Positions 45,776-54,971 of a stretch of DNA of 64,000 bases are shown here, piece after piece (the first letter of the stretch is position 1; each line of letters opens with the position of its first letter). The notes beneath the pieces were generated by a model. It did not search any database and was not told the origin of the DNA. It was given only the letters and a program-made list of their open reading frames with translations. The DNA is taken from positions 1,089,774-1,153,773 of the forward strand of contig NZ_LNUT01000005.1 in the NCBI RefSeq assembly GCF_001512305.1, given 5' to 3'. Both the position numbers and the translations under genes were made by a program. This DNA comes from Arthrobacter sp. EPSL27 (GTDB lineage Bacteria; Actinomycetota; Actinomycetes; Actinomycetales; Micrococcaceae).

Positions 45776-48058
45776 ATGGCGACTGGTAAGAACCCTTTAT
45801 TTGACACGGCCACCACCCTCGGAAAGATCCTCCTTTTCCTGGGCGTGAGCGCCATCTGTGGCGTCCTGGTGGCGGGACTGCTGGTCCCTGCTGCTGCCGT
45901 GACCGGCAGCTCCGCCAGCGGATCGATCAAATTCTTCGAGACCCTGCCGGCCGAACTGCAGGTGGACCCGCCCAGCCAGTCGACCACCATCCTGGCCTCC
46001 GACGGCAGCGTGATCGCCAACCTCTTCGCGGAGAACCGCACCCGGGTGTCCCTTGACCAGATGTCGCCGTACGTCAAGGACGCCGTGATCGCCATCGAGG
46101 ACAGCCGCTTCTACGAGCACGGCGGCGTGGACACCACCGGCATCATGCGTGCCCTGGTCAGCACCGCCCGCGGCAACCGCCAGGGCGCGTCGACCATTAC
46201 CCAGCAGTACGTCAACAACGTGATCAACTCCTCCCTTGAGGCCGAGGGCAAGAGCGACCAGGTCCTCCTCAACGGTGTGAACAAGGGCGTCGGTGACAAG
46301 CTGCGGGAAATGAAGCTCGCCATCGCCCTGGAGAAGAAGTTCACCAAGGAGGAGATCCTCGAGGGCTACCTCAACATCGTCTTCTTCAACCGTGACGCCT
46401 ACGGCATCGAGGCCGCGTCCAAGTTCTTCTTCAGCACCACCGCCAAGGACCTGACCCTGCCGCAGGCGGCACTGCTGGCCGGCCTGGTCAACAGCCCGTC
46501 GTTCTACGACCCCATCAACAACCCGGACAACGCGAAGGTCCGCCGCGACCTGGTGCTCCAGTCCATGCTTTCCCAGGGCAAGATCCAGCAGGCCGACTAC
46601 GATGCGGCCGTCGCCACCCCGGTGGAAACCAAGGTCACCCCGGCACGCCAGGGCTGCGCGTACTCCGCAACCGCCCCCTACTTCTGCGACTACGTGCTGC
46701 ACCTGCTCCTGAACAACCCGGCCTACGGCGCCGACGCGAAAGAGCGTGAGCGGAAGGTCTTCCGCGGCGGCCTGACCATCAAGACCACCCTGGATCCGAA
46801 CGCCCAGGCCGTGGCCCAAGCGCAGGTGGAGGGCTCCGCCGGCGACAACCCCGACAAGTGGGGCGCCTCGCTGGTCTCCGTGCAGCCGGGCACCGGCAAG
46901 ATCATCTCCATGGCCCAGAACACGCAGTTCCTTGAGGCCGAGGGCAAGTTCAACAACGTCATCAACTTCAACGTGGACATGCGGGACGCCAAGGGCAACG
47001 ACCTCGGCGGCCTGGGCGGCTTCCAGCCCGGTTCCACGATGAAGCCGTTCACCTTCGCCCAGTGGCTCAACGAGGGCAAGTCCATGAACACCGTCCTCAA
47101 CGGCGCCGTGCGGCGCTACCCGCTGAACTACCGGTGGAAGAACACCTGCCCCACCCCGGTGGACGGCGCGTACAACACCGCCGAGGAGCGCCTTGGCGCG
47201 GCCAAGGACCTGCAGAACGCCGAAGACGGCTACTACAAGAACATGAGCGTCGTCGACGGCCTGGCGAACTCGATCAACACCATGACCTTCGCCACGGCGG
47301 CGCAGGTGGACCTCTGCGGCATCCAGAAGATCGTGGACGCTGCCGGGATCCACGCCGGCCAGACCAACGAGCCGGTTCCCATGACGCGTCTGTCGAACCT
47401 GCTCGGCGCCACCCAGACGTCGCCGCTGACCATGGCCAGCGCGTTCGCCACGTTCGCCAACGACGGCAAGTACTGCGAGCCGATCGCCATCGAGTCCGTC
47501 ACGGACGCCACCGGCGCCCAGCTGCCGGCACAGGCCACCAGCTGCCGGGACGCCATCAAGCCGGAGGTTGCCCGCGGCGTGAACTCGGCGCTGCAGGAAG
47601 TCCTCAACCGCGGTTCCGGGTCACTGATCCAGCCGCGGATCTCGACGCGCACCAGCTTCCCTATTGCTGCCAAGACCGGCACCAACGACCCCAACAACTC
47701 CACCTGGGTTGTGGGCTACACCAGCGGCCTGGCGACGGCCTCCTGGTTCGGCGACGCACTCGGCGGCCAGGACCGGCCGGGCCGCAACCTGACCCTCAAC
47801 GGCAAGTTCTACAAGGCCATCGACGGTTACATGATCGCCGGCCCGCAGTTCTCGAACTACATGCTGCAGGTGGCGCCGGCGTACGGCACCGACCCGTTCC
47901 CGGCTCCGCCGTCGAACCTGGTGAACGGCCCGGCCCCCGCGCCGCGGCCTTCCACCCAGTCCACTCCTGCACCCTCCAGTTCCGCGCCGAGCGAGCCGGG
48001 CAACACTGAGCCCGCTCCCCCTGGCCAGGAAAAGAAGCAAGACGAGCCCAAGCCGTGA
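45776..48058 (+). CDS. ponA: Class A penicillin-binding protein (PonA2-like)
   Basis: A 760-residue bifunctional cell-wall synthase. N-terminal transmembrane helix; glycosyltransferase domain with EDSRFYEHGGVD and QGASTITQQYVNN; transpeptidase domain with SxxK in GSTMKPF (about residue 420), SxN in NSINTM and KTG in AAKTGTND (about 633). The C-terminus is a Pro/Ser-rich tail without a PASTA domain. The ATG at 45776 is preferred over GTG at 45767. The end overlaps the phosphoesterase gene (GTGA), as in mycobacterial ponA2-Rv3683. Confidence 0.94.
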   Translation: MATGKNPLFDTATTLGKILLFLGVSAICGVLVAGLLVPAAAVTGSSASGSIKFFETLPAELQVDPPSQSTTILASDGSVIANLFAENRTRVSLDQMSPYVKDAVIAIEDSRFYEHGGVDTTGIMRALVSTARGNRQGASTITQQYVNNVINSSLEAEGKSDQVLLNGVNKGVGDKLREMKLAIALEKKFTKEEILEGYLNIVFFNRDAYGIEAASKFFFSTTAKDLTLPQAALLAGLVNSPSFYDPINNPDNAKVRRDLVLQSMLSQGKIQQADYDAAVATPVETKVTPARQGCAYSATAPYFCDYVLHLLLNNPAYGADAKERERKVFRGGLTIKTTLDPNAQAVAQAQVEGSAGDNPDKWGASLVSVQPGTGKIISMAQNTQFLEAEGKFNNVINFNVDMRDAKGNDLGGLGGFQPGSTMKPFTFAQWLNEGKSMNTVLNGAVRRYPLNYRWKNTCPTPVDGAYNTAEERLGAAKDLQNAEDGYYKNMSVVDGLANSINTMTFATAAQVDLCGIQKIVDAAGIHAGQTNEPVPMTRLSNLLGATQTSPLTMASAFATFANDGKYCEPIAIESVTDATGAQLPAQATSCRDAIKPEVARGVNSALQEVLNRGSGSLIQPRISTRTSFPIAAKTGTNDPNNSTWVVGYTSGLATASWFGDALGGQDRPGRNLTLNGKFYKAIDGYMIAGPQFSNYMLQVAPAYGTDPFPAPPSNLVNGPAPAPRPSTQSTPAPSSSAPSEPGNTEPAPPGQEKKQDEPKP

Positions 48059-49002
48059 CCGGGCTTGAGTCGCTGGCAAGCCGCGCCCGGAGCATCGGGC
48101 GCGGCTTTGCCGTCACCGCCGCCGCCGGCGCCGTGACCGGTGCCGCCATGACCGGATACGGTCTATGGGAAAAGAACCAGTTCGTCCTGCGCGAAGAGAC
48201 CCTGCCGGTGCTGCCGGCCGGGTTCGGCCCGATCCGGGTCCTTCACCTCAGCGACATCCACTTTGTGCCGGGCCAGGACCGGAAGGCCGAATGGCTGTCC
48301 TCACTGGCGGACCTTAAGCCGGACCTGGTGGTGAACACCGGCGACAACCTCAGCCACACGAAGGCCGTGGATCCCCTGCTGGAGGCCCTCGGCCCGCTGA
48401 TGAAGTTCCCCGGCGTCTTCGTTCCGGGCTCGAACGACTACTTCGCCCCGCGGATGAAGAACCCGGCGTCCTACTTCCTGGGCCCGTCCTCGCGTCCCAA
48501 GGAACCGGCTCAGCTGGACTGGCCAAAACTGCGCTCCGGTTTCGGCATGGGCGGCTGGGTGGACCTGACCAACCGCTGCCAGTCGCTGGTGGTCAAAGGG
48601 CTGCGCATGGACTTTTCCGGCGTCGACGATCCCCACCTGGGCCTGGAGCGCTACGCCGGCTGGCCCCGCGGCACCAAGGGCCAGGACGCCAAGCCGCACC
48701 TGCGGGTCGCCGTCATCCACGCCCCGTACCAGCGCGTTCTGGACCATTTCACCGACGACGGCGCCGACCTCCTGCTGGCCGGGCACACCCACGGCGGGCA
48801 GATCTGTGTTCCCGGCTTCGGCGCGCTTGTGGCCAACTGCGACCTCCCCACCTGGCGCGCCAAGGGCCTGCACGACTGGCAGAGCAACGGGCGCACGACG
48901 CCGGTGAACGTCTCCGGCGGCATCGGCACCTCGCGCTTCGCCCCGGTCCGGATCGCCTGCAAGCCCGAGGCCGTCCTGCTCACGCTCACCGCGCGGTCCT
49001 AG
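48055..49002 (+). CDS. Metallophosphoesterase
   Basis: A 315-residue protein with an N-terminal hydrophobic segment and a calcineurin-like domain: LHLSDIHFVPG, VNTGDNLSH, PGSNDYF, VIHAPYQR and LLAGHTHGGQICVP, a full dinuclear metal set. The family includes YkuE/LpxH-like enzymes; the substrate is unknown, though the fixed link to ponA suggests an envelope role. The GTG at 48055 overlaps the ponA stop. Confidence 0.9.
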   Translation: MTGLESLASRARSIGRGFAVTAAAGAVTGAAMTGYGLWEKNQFVLREETLPVLPAGFGPIRVLHLSDIHFVPGQDRKAEWLSSLADLKPDLVVNTGDNLSHTKAVDPLLEALGPLMKFPGVFVPGSNDYFAPRMKNPASYFLGPSSRPKEPAQLDWPKLRSGFGMGGWVDLTNRCQSLVVKGLRMDFSGVDDPHLGLERYAGWPRGTKGQDAKPHLRVAVIHAPYQRVLDHFTDDGADLLLAGHTHGGQICVPGFGALVANCDLPTWRAKGLHDWQSNGRTTPVNVSGGIGTSRFAPVRIACKPEAVLLTLTARS

Positions 49003-49017
49003 GCCACCCGCCACCAC

Positions 49018-49097
49018 GGGACATGCCCTCCCCCGCACCCCAGGGATGGACATAGTGGGCCTATGCCCTCTTTCCGTGTCCGCGACGGGACATGTCC
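49018..49097. repeat. Dispersed intergenic palindromic repeat, copy B
   Basis: GGGACATGCCC (49018), 19 bases, GGACATA (49048), 7 bases, TATGCCC (49062-49068). A further GGGACATGTCC lies at 49087. Same order and spacing as copies A and C; no long tandem array here. Confidence 0.68.
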
Positions 49098-49194
49098 ACC
49101 CGGCGGGGGCCCGCAGCCATTGCGGAATGTAATGACTGGGCGAGATCCTGATGCTGCCCCAATTCAAGTGAACCCGGTCACTCGATGGCCTAGG

Positions 49195-49215
49195 GTAGTT
49201 GCTACAGGAAACTAC
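49195..49215. promoter_or_regulatory. Operator-like inverted repeat before the ABC exporter genes
   Basis: GTAGTT and AACTAC flank a nine-base loop about 50 bases before the ATG at 49262. It resembles dyads of MarR/PadR-type repressors that control exporters, but no such regulator gene is adjacent. Confidence 0.35.
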
Positions 49216-49261
49216 ATCCAGTCGCGTTAGTTATTGCGCGGCCGCGTTTTAAGAAGCAGGC

Positions 49262-51094
49262 ATGGCCAAGCAGACCCCCTTTTTCTCCTCCATCAGCCGT
49301 CTCTATCCCCACGTCAGGCCGATCATCCCGCGGCTGGTAATGGGACTGATCTGCGCCCTGCTCGCCAGCGTGGTGGCCCTGGTCATCCCCCAGGTGCTGC
49401 GTGTGCTGGTCAACGAATCCCTCCAGCCCGGCGGCAGCACGGACGCGGTCTGGATCGCCTCCCTGATCATCCTGGGCCTGGGCGTTGCGGAGGCCGGGCT
49501 GGTCGCGCTGCGCCGGCAGTTCGTAATCAACCCCGCCACCACGGTGGAGACCCGGATGCGGGTGAGCCTCTACGACCACCTGCAGGACCTGACCGTTTCC
49601 TTCCACGACCGCTGGGGCTCGGGCCAGCTGCTTTCCCGAGCCATGACGGACCTGAACTTCCTGCGCCGCTGGATGGCCTTCGGCGCGATCATGCTCGTCG
49701 TCACCACTCTGACGGTGGTGATCGGCGTCGCCGTGATGTTCTCCATGAGCTGGCAGCTGGCGCTGATCTTCCTCGCGGCCGCCGTGCCCATCATGATCTA
49801 CGGCTTCCGGTTCCGCACCCGCTTCAGCCGGGTGGCCCGCCGCAGCCAGGACCAGGCCGGCGACCTCGCCACCACGGTGGAGGAGTCGGTGCACGGGATC
49901 CGCGTGCTCAAGGCCTTCGGCCGCAGCGGCGAGGCGCTGGAGAACTTCAACGAGCAGGCGGAGGAGCTCCGCCAGACGGAGATTGCCAAGGCCAAGCACC
50001 TTGCCACATTCAGCCTGGTGGTGACCCTCCTGCCCGAGCTGGCCCTCGGCGCCGGCCTGGTGGTGGGCATCCTGCTGGCCTCCACCGGCGAACTCAGCAT
50101 CGGCGCCCTGGTGGCGTTCTTCGCCACCGCCGCCGTGATCGCCACACCGGTGGAGTTCTGCGGCATGCTGCTGGCCATGGCGCTCACCGCCAAGACCGCC
50201 GTCGACCGGCACTTCGAGGTGATGGACTCGGCCAACACGATCACCAGCCCCGGCCAGCCCCGCCGCCCCGCCGAGCTGAAAGGCGCCCTCAGCTTCACCA
50301 ACGCCACCTTCGCCTACGAGGACGCCCCGGACAAGCCGATCCTCAAGGACATCAGCCTGGACATCAAGCCGGGCGAAACCATGGCCCTGGTGGGCGTCAC
50401 CGGCAGCGGCAAGAGCGCCCTCCTGCAGCTGGTTCCCCGCCTGTACGACGTCACCGCCGGCGCCATCACCATCGACGGCGTGGACCTGCGCGAGTTCGAC
50501 GTCGAGGACCTCCGCAGGGTGGTCGCCGTCGCGTTCGAGGACACCACCCTGTTCTCCAGCTCCGTCCGCGACAACGTCCTGCTCGGCGCCCCGGCGGGCC
50601 TGTCCGACGAACGCCGCGAGGCGGCCCTCGAGGAGGCGCTCGACGTCGCCCAGGCCCACTTTGCGTATTCGCTCCCCGACGGCCTGGACACCCTCATCGG
50701 CGAAGAGGGGCTCAGCCTCTCCGGCGGGCAGCGGCAGCGCATCGCCCTGGCCCGCGCCATCGCCGCCCGGCCCAGGGTGCTGGTCCTTGACGATCCCCTC
50801 TCCGCCCTCGACGTCAACACCGAGGAACTGGTCGAGGCCAGGCTGCGGGAAGTCCTCACCGACACCACCACGCTGATCGTGGCCCACCGGCCTTCCACCG
50901 TGGCGCTGGCGGACCGGGTGGCGCTGCTGGAGGACGGCCGCATCACCGCCGTCGGCACCCACGCCGAACTGCTCGCGGAAAACCGCCACTACCGCTACGT
51001 GATCGCCAGCCTCGACCCCGAACCGCGGGACCTGGACACGGGACTGCTCGACTCGGAACTGTCAGATTTCAACGCCGAGGAGGTTTCCCGATGA
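49262..51094 (+). CDS. ABC exporter half-transporter with degenerate catalytic site
   Basis: A 610-residue protein: six transmembrane helices, then an ATPase with Walker [12 protein letters not shown] (about residue 378), signature [10 protein letters not shown], Walker [13 protein letters not shown] (about 506) and H-loop VAHRPSTV. The residue after the Walker B Asp is Asp instead of the catalytic Glu, so its own site should be degenerate. It is meant to pair with the next gene, overlapping it by four bases (ATGA). Confidence 0.92.
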   Translation: MAKQTPFFSSISRLYPHVRPIIPRLVMGLICALLASVVALVIPQVLRVLVNESLQPGGSTDAVWIASLIILGLGVAEAGLVALRRQFVINPATTVETRMRVSLYDHLQDLTVSFHDRWGSGQLLSRAMTDLNFLRRWMAFGAIMLVVTTLTVVIGVAVMFSMSWQLALIFLAAAVPIMIYGFRFRTRFSRVARRSQDQAGDLATTVEESVHGIRVLKAFGRSGEALENFNEQAEELRQTEIAKAKHLATFSLVVTLLPELALGAGLVVGILLASTGELSIGALVAFFATAAVIATPVEFCGMLLAMALTAKTAVDRHFEVMDSANTITSPGQPRRPAELKGALSFTNATFAYEDAPDKPILKDISLDIKPGETMALVGVTGSGKSALLQLVPRLYDVTAGAITIDGVDLREFDVEDLRRVVAVAFEDTTLFSSSVRDNVLLGAPAGLSDERREAALEEALDVAQAHFAYSLPDGLDTLIGEEGLSLSGGQRQRIALARAIAARPRVLVLDDPLSALDVNTEELVEARLREVLTDTTTLIVAHRPSTVALADRVALLEDGRITAVGTHAELLAENRHYRYVIASLDPEPRDLDTGLLDSELSDFNAEEVSR

Positions 51095-52920
51095 GCACCG
51101 CGACCTTCGGCACCGCGAACGAGGACAATGCGCACCTGTCCAAGAGCGAGAGCAAAACCGTCCGCCGCCGCTCCGTGGCCCTGCTCCGGTCCCTGATCCG
51201 CCCGGTCCGCCGGCGGTTCTGGCTGACCATCGCCGCCGTCGTCCTGTCCCAGGCGGCGCGCGTCGCCGGCCCGGCGCTGATCGCCTTCGGCATCGACCGG
51301 GCCCTCCCCGCGCTGACGGCCGGCGACAACCTGCCCCTCCTGCTCACCGGCGCCGCCTATCTGGCCGCCGCCGTCGCGACGGCGGGCCTCACCGCCCTGT
51401 ACGTGACGTCGACGGCGCGCCTGAGCCAGGCGATGCTGCTGGACCTGCGGGTACGGGTGTTCCGGCACACGCAGCGGCTGAGCCTGGAATTCCACGAAAA
51501 GTACACCTCGGGCCGGATCATCGCCCGGCAGACCTCGGACCTCGAGGCGCTGCGCGAACTTCTTGACTCCGGGGTGAGCTCGCTGGCCTCCGGGATGCTG
51601 TTTATGGTGTTCACCGCCGTCACCGTGTTCGCCCTCGACTGGCGGAGCGGGCTCCTTGTCCTGGCCGCCGGCGTGCCGATGTACTTCCTGGCCCGCTGGT
51701 ACCAGAAGCATTCGCAGATCGCGTTCCGCGAATCCCGCGTCGTCTCGGCCCGGCTGATCGTGCACTTCGTCGAGACCATGACCGGCATCCGCGCGGTCAA
51801 GGCCTTCCGCAAGGAACGCGAAAACGCGGCGCGCTACGCCGAACTCTCCGAGGACTACCGCAAGGTCACCGTCCGCTCCATCAACCTCAACGGCATCTTC
51901 CAGCCCGGCCTGGTGCTGATCGGCAACGTCTGCGTCGCCGTCGTCCTCCTGTTCGGCGGCTTCCGCGTGCTCAGCGGCGAGCTCGCCGTCGGCGTGCTGC
52001 TGGCCCTCATCCTGTCCACCAAACGCTTCTTCCAGCCTGTGGACCAGATGGCCATGTTCTACAACTCCTTCCAGAGCGCGCAGGCGGCACTGGAAAAGGT
52101 CTCCGGACTGCTTGAGGAGGTCCCCACCGTCCGCCCGCCCAAGAACCCGGTGGCCCTGCACGACGTCAAGGGCACCATCGATTTCGCGGGCGTGGAATTC
52201 CGCTACGGCGACGGGCCGGTCATCATCCCCGCCATGGACCTGCACGTCCCCGCCGGCCAGACCGTGGCACTGGTGGGCCAGACCGGCGCCGGCAAATCCA
52301 CCCTCGCCAAGCTGATCGCCCGCTTCTACGACGTCTCCGCCGGGTCCCTCACGCTCGACGGCGTCGACCTGCGGGACCTTGCGACGGCGGACCTGCGCCG
52401 GAACGTTGTGATGGTCACCCAGGAGGCGTTCCTGTTCAGCGGCTCCGTCGCGGACAACATCGCTCTGGGCCGGCCGGGAGCCTCCCGGGAGGAGATCGAG
52501 GACGCCGCCCGGGCCGTGGGCGCGCACGATTTCATCGTGGAGCTGCCGGAGGGCTACAACACGGACGTCAACAAGCGCGGCGGCCGCGTCTCCGCCGGGC
52601 AGCGGCAGCTGATCAGCTTCGCCCGGGCGTTCCTGGCCCGGCCCGCCGTGCTGATCCTGGACGAGGCCACGTCCTCGCTGGACATCCCGTCCGAGCGGCT
52701 GGTCCAGAACGGCCTGGCACGGCTGCTGCAGGGCGCGGGCGCCGACGGCGGCCGGACCGCCCTCATCATCGCGCACCGCCTCTCCACGGTGGAGACCGCC
52801 GACCGGGTGCTTGTGGTCCATGACGGCCGCGTGGTCGAGGACGGCACCCCGGAACAGCTGATCGGCGGCGGCGGCCGGTTCGCGCAGCTGCACGGCGCCT
52901 GGCGGGATTCGCTGGTCTGA
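51091..52920 (+). CDS. ABC exporter half-transporter with canonical Walker B
   Basis: A 609-residue protein with six membrane segments and an ATPase carrying Walker [14 protein letters not shown] (about residue 395), signature VSAGQRQL (non-consensus), Walker [13 protein letters not shown] with the catalytic Glu, and H-loop IIAHRLST. With the upstream subunit it would form one canonical and one degenerate ATP site, as in TM287/288 and BmrCD multidrug exporters. Substrate unknown; lipid or peptide export is possible. Confidence 0.92.
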   Translation: MSTATFGTANEDNAHLSKSESKTVRRRSVALLRSLIRPVRRRFWLTIAAVVLSQAARVAGPALIAFGIDRALPALTAGDNLPLLLTGAAYLAAAVATAGLTALYVTSTARLSQAMLLDLRVRVFRHTQRLSLEFHEKYTSGRIIARQTSDLEALRELLDSGVSSLASGMLFMVFTAVTVFALDWRSGLLVLAAGVPMYFLARWYQKHSQIAFRESRVVSARLIVHFVETMTGIRAVKAFRKERENAARYAELSEDYRKVTVRSINLNGIFQPGLVLIGNVCVAVVLLFGGFRVLSGELAVGVLLALILSTKRFFQPVDQMAMFYNSFQSAQAALEKVSGLLEEVPTVRPPKNPVALHDVKGTIDFAGVEFRYGDGPVIIPAMDLHVPAGQTVALVGQTGAGKSTLAKLIARFYDVSAGSLTLDGVDLRDLATADLRRNVVMVTQEAFLFSGSVADNIALGRPGASREEIEDAARAVGAHDFIVELPEGYNTDVNKRGGRVSAGQRQLISFARAFLARPAVLILDEATSSLDIPSERLVQNGLARLLQGAGADGGRTALIIAHRLSTVETADRVLVVHDGRVVEDGTPEQLIGGGGRFAQLHGAWRDSLV

Positions 52921-53028
52921 GCCTGCCGGGGCCTTCGTTACGGCGTGTTTTGAGGGACGACGCCGGCCCGATTTCACATCCGGGTCCCCATCCGATACTC
53001 TTGTGAAGTTGCTTTTGAAGCAACGGAT

Positions 53029-53105
53029 CGGGATGTGGCGCAGCTTGGTAGCGCGCGTCGTTCGGGACGACGAGGTCGCAGGTTCAAATCCTGTCATCCC
53101 GACCA
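53029..53105 (+). tRNA. tRNA-Pro (anticodon CGG), CCA encoded
   Basis: Cloverleaf folds fully: acceptor CGGGATG with CATCCCG, D-arm GCGC-AGCTTGGTA-GCGC, anticodon stem CGTCG-TTCGGGA-CGACG giving anticodon CGG, T-arm with GGTTCAAATCC, then ACCA. A GATACT -10-like box lies at 52994-52999. A terminator follows at 53111. Confidence 0.97.
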
Positions 53106-53110
53106 ATCAA

Positions 53111-53142
53111 GAAGAGGGTCTTCCATTCGGAAGGCCCTCTTC
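53111..53142 (+). terminator. Rho-independent-like terminator after tRNA-Pro
   Basis: 14-bp stem, 53111-53124 with 53129-53142 (GAAGAGGGTCTTCC and partner, one G-U), loop ATTC, followed by TGCGTTTC. Confidence 0.85.
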
Positions 53143-53228
53143 TGCGTTTCCGGCCAGAACGGACGCGGCGCGGCCGGGATCAGAGCAGCCAGCGGGGTCT
53201 AAGGGCAGCCAGTGGTTTTGGGGCAACA

Positions 53229-53269
53229 GAAAGCCCCGGGACACGGTTCGCGCGTGCCCCGGGGCTTTC
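53229..53269. terminator. Terminator hairpin after the repeat-peptide gene
   Basis: GAAAGCCCCGGG (53229-53240) pairs with CCCGGGGCTTTC (53258-53269); a further four base pairs (CACG/CGTG) close the inner part after one mismatch. It lies 30 bases beyond the stop of the minus-strand peptide gene and has T-rich flanks on both sides, so can serve both strands. Confidence 0.75.
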
Positions 53270-53283
53270 GTGGAAGCTGTGGG

Positions 53284-53311
53284 TTACATCGGGTCGGTTT
53301 TACATCGGGTC
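53284..53311. repeat. 12-bp direct repeat at the peptide gene stop
   Basis: TTACATCGGGTC occurs at 53284 and 53300, 16 bases apart. The right copy holds the real stop codon and the final Asp-Pro-Met codons; the left copy is out of frame. It looks like a scar of unit loss or gain in the repeat-peptide gene. Confidence 0.7.
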
Positions 53312-53539
53312 AGGCCAGTTGCCGATGTTCGTGGAGTAGGTCATCGGGTCCGGCCAGTTGCCGATGGCAGAAAGGCTGCCGGAGCCCATGGGATCGGGCC
53401 AGTTGCCGATTGAGAGGGTAGTGCTGCCCATGGGGTCGGGCCAGTTACCGATGGCACTTACGGACAGGACTGCGGGAGCCGTTGCGGAGAGAGCCAACGC
53501 CCCCGCCAGGGCGACAGAAGCTGCAATCTTCTTGAACAT
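53300..53539 (-). CDS. Secreted precursor with four IGNWPDPM repeats (candidate signal peptide)
   Basis: A 79-residue protein. MFKKIAASVALAGALALSAT is a signal peptide; a signal peptidase site VSA before the first repeat would release a chain starting exactly at IGNWPDPM. Four identical octapeptides follow (coding 53429-53452, 53387-53410, 53342-53365, 53303-53326) with linkers GSTTLS, GSGSLSA and TYSTN; the last ends the protein. The four DNA copies differ at four third positions (Gly, two Pro, Asp), all silent. GAGGAACCC precedes the ATG. Divergent XRE-TPR gene 144 bases away. Likely a multi-copy peptide pheromone or similar secreted signal; a toxin or scaffold is the alternative. Confidence 0.8.
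   Translation of the reverse strand: MFKKIAASVALAGALALSATAPAVLSVSAIGNWPDPMGSTTLSIGNWPDPMGSGSLSAIGNWPDPMTYSTNIGNWPDPM
53303..53452. repeat. Four 24-bp coding repeats of the peptide precursor
   Basis: Units start at 53303, 53342, 53387 and 53429 (spacing 39, 45, 42, all multiples of three). They are identical in protein and vary only at silent sites, while the spacer codons vary in sequence. Confidence 0.9.
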
Positions 53540-53576
53540 GTGGGTTCCTCAATACGAGTCGGAAACGCGATTCGGA

Positions 53577-53665
53577 TACATTACAAAGCGAGCACTAGCC
53601 CTTGTTGACATACATTGTAAAATGGCTTGCACAGAGACTGTCAAGCATTTAGTACAAAGACTGTC
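53577..53665. promoter_or_regulatory. Candidate shared control region of the peptide/regulator pair
   Basis: An AT-rich block in a GC-rich genome. TACATT occurs at 53577 and 53611; the second is part of the palindrome TACATTGTA. TTGACA at 53605-53610 may be a -35 for the regulator. ACAGAGACTGTC (53631) and ACAAAGACTGTC (53654) form a direct repeat 23 bases apart just before the regulator's ribosome site. Confidence 0.45.
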
Positions 53666-53683
53666 CGGAATTAGGAGGAACCC

Positions 53684-54952
53684 GTGGGGAACGGATTCGG
53701 GGAGAAACTCCGAGCGGAACGGCTCGAACGCGGCCTGACGCAAGCGGAACTGGGCCGGGACCTGTACTCGCCCAGTTACATCTCCCTGCTGGAGACCGGA
53801 CGCCGCGAACCGACCGCCGACGTCATTGAGGAACTGGCCCGCAGGCTGGAACTCGCGCCCAAAGCCCTGGAGGCATGGAGCCAGCCGGTGTCCGTCAGCG
53901 ACGCCGAATACGTGCTGGCGGGCCTGTACGCACGGCAGGCCTGGGATCTGCGGGACTACGCCCTGGCCGCCACCCACGCCGCCGCCGCGGCCCAGATCGC
54001 CCTCGAAGCCAAGAACACCAGCGCCTGGTGGAACATGAGCTACATGCAGGCCGAGTGCCTCATGAAGCAGGGCCAGCTCAAAGAGTGCCAGGACCTGGTC
54101 CAGCGGCTGCTGGACCACCCCATGGCCGCCGAATCGGCCGGCCTGGGCGTCCGGGCCCGGCAGATGCTCGCCGCCGTGTGCCACGGCCAGGGCCAGCTGT
54201 CGGTTGCCGTCGGGCATGCGCAGGAAGCGGTGCGGCTCTGCGCCGAACTGCCGAAGGGCTCCACCCTGGTGATCGGCGCGCTGCGCGCCCTCATCGGCGC
54301 GCTGGCAGAGAGCGGCCGGCTGGATGAGGCGTGGGAATACTGCCAGGCCATGAACGAGCAGATGGACGAGCACTCCATGACCCAGCTCGCCGGTGAGGTG
54401 GCCTGGGTGATCGGCAACGTGGCCTTTATGCGCCACGACTACCAGGAGGGCATCAAGTACCACGAGCGGGCGGCGCAGCTGCTCTCCCCCGCGAACGACA
54501 TCGATCTCTGGGCGCGGTTCAACAAGGCCTCCGCCGCCGTCCGCCTGTCCTCCGGGATCGTGGAGCCGGAGACGCTGTCGTCGATCGAGCGCGCCGAACT
54601 GGCGCTCTCCATCGTCGGGGGCAACAAAACGGACCAGCTCGAAGTGGCGTTCATCCGCGCGCGCTGGCTCTACCTGACCGGGGACATTGTGGCCGCCGTG
54701 CAGAAGCTGCGCGAGATCCACGCTGAAAAGGACGCCCTCGCCAAGCATGTCGCCGGCGAGGTGGCCCTCCTGCTCGGCAAGGCACTCAAGGCCGCGGGCG
54801 AAGCCGACGAGGCCCTGGTCTACCTCGAAGAGGCCCAGCGCGAGTTCAGCGCAGCCGGCGCCTCGGACCGGGTCCAGCAGGCGATGGACGCCGTGCTGGA
54901 AATCCGGCTGGCGCAGCGCCGGGCGCAGGCCGCCGCGTCCTCCGGAACCTAG
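53684..54952 (+). CDS. XRE-family regulator with TPR domain (RRNPP-like)
   Basis: A 422-residue protein. Residues 5-62 are an XRE helix-turn-helix (FGEKLRAERLERGLTQAELG, SPSYISLLETGRREPT). The remainder to about 410 is all-helical with TPR-like pairs (for example YVLAGLYARQAWDLRDYALA, AWEYCQAMNEQMDEHS, DEALVYLEEAQREFSAAG). HTH plus TPR is the layout of RRNPP receptors (PlcR, NprR, Rgg, AimR), which bind re-imported peptides. AGGAGG lies just upstream of the GTG at 53684. It is divergent from the repeat-peptide gene. A role as that peptide's receptor is inferred from context. Confidence 0.88.
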   Translation: MGNGFGEKLRAERLERGLTQAELGRDLYSPSYISLLETGRREPTADVIEELARRLELAPKALEAWSQPVSVSDAEYVLAGLYARQAWDLRDYALAATHAAAAAQIALEAKNTSAWWNMSYMQAECLMKQGQLKECQDLVQRLLDHPMAAESAGLGVRARQMLAAVCHGQGQLSVAVGHAQEAVRLCAELPKGSTLVIGALRALIGALAESGRLDEAWEYCQAMNEQMDEHSMTQLAGEVAWVIGNVAFMRHDYQEGIKYHERAAQLLSPANDIDLWARFNKASAAVRLSSGIVEPETLSSIERAELALSIVGGNKTDQLEVAFIRARWLYLTGDIVAAVQKLREIHAEKDALAKHVAGEVALLLGKALKAAGEADEALVYLEEAQREFSAAGASDRVQQAMDAVLEIRLAQRRAQAAASSGT

Positions 54953-54971
54953 GCGGCCTGCTCCCCGGCGG

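Noticed and set aside
53029..53105. tRNA-Pro as integration site of an element carrying the peptide cassette
   Set aside because: No second copy of the tRNA 3' end, no integrase and no composition change beyond the short promoter region were found downstream.
53300..53539. Repeat peptide as a classical bacteriocin
   Set aside because: No immunity, modification or dedicated peptidase-ABC gene is adjacent, there is no Cys/Gly-Gly leader, and the divergent HTH-TPR gene fits signalling better. Not fully excluded.
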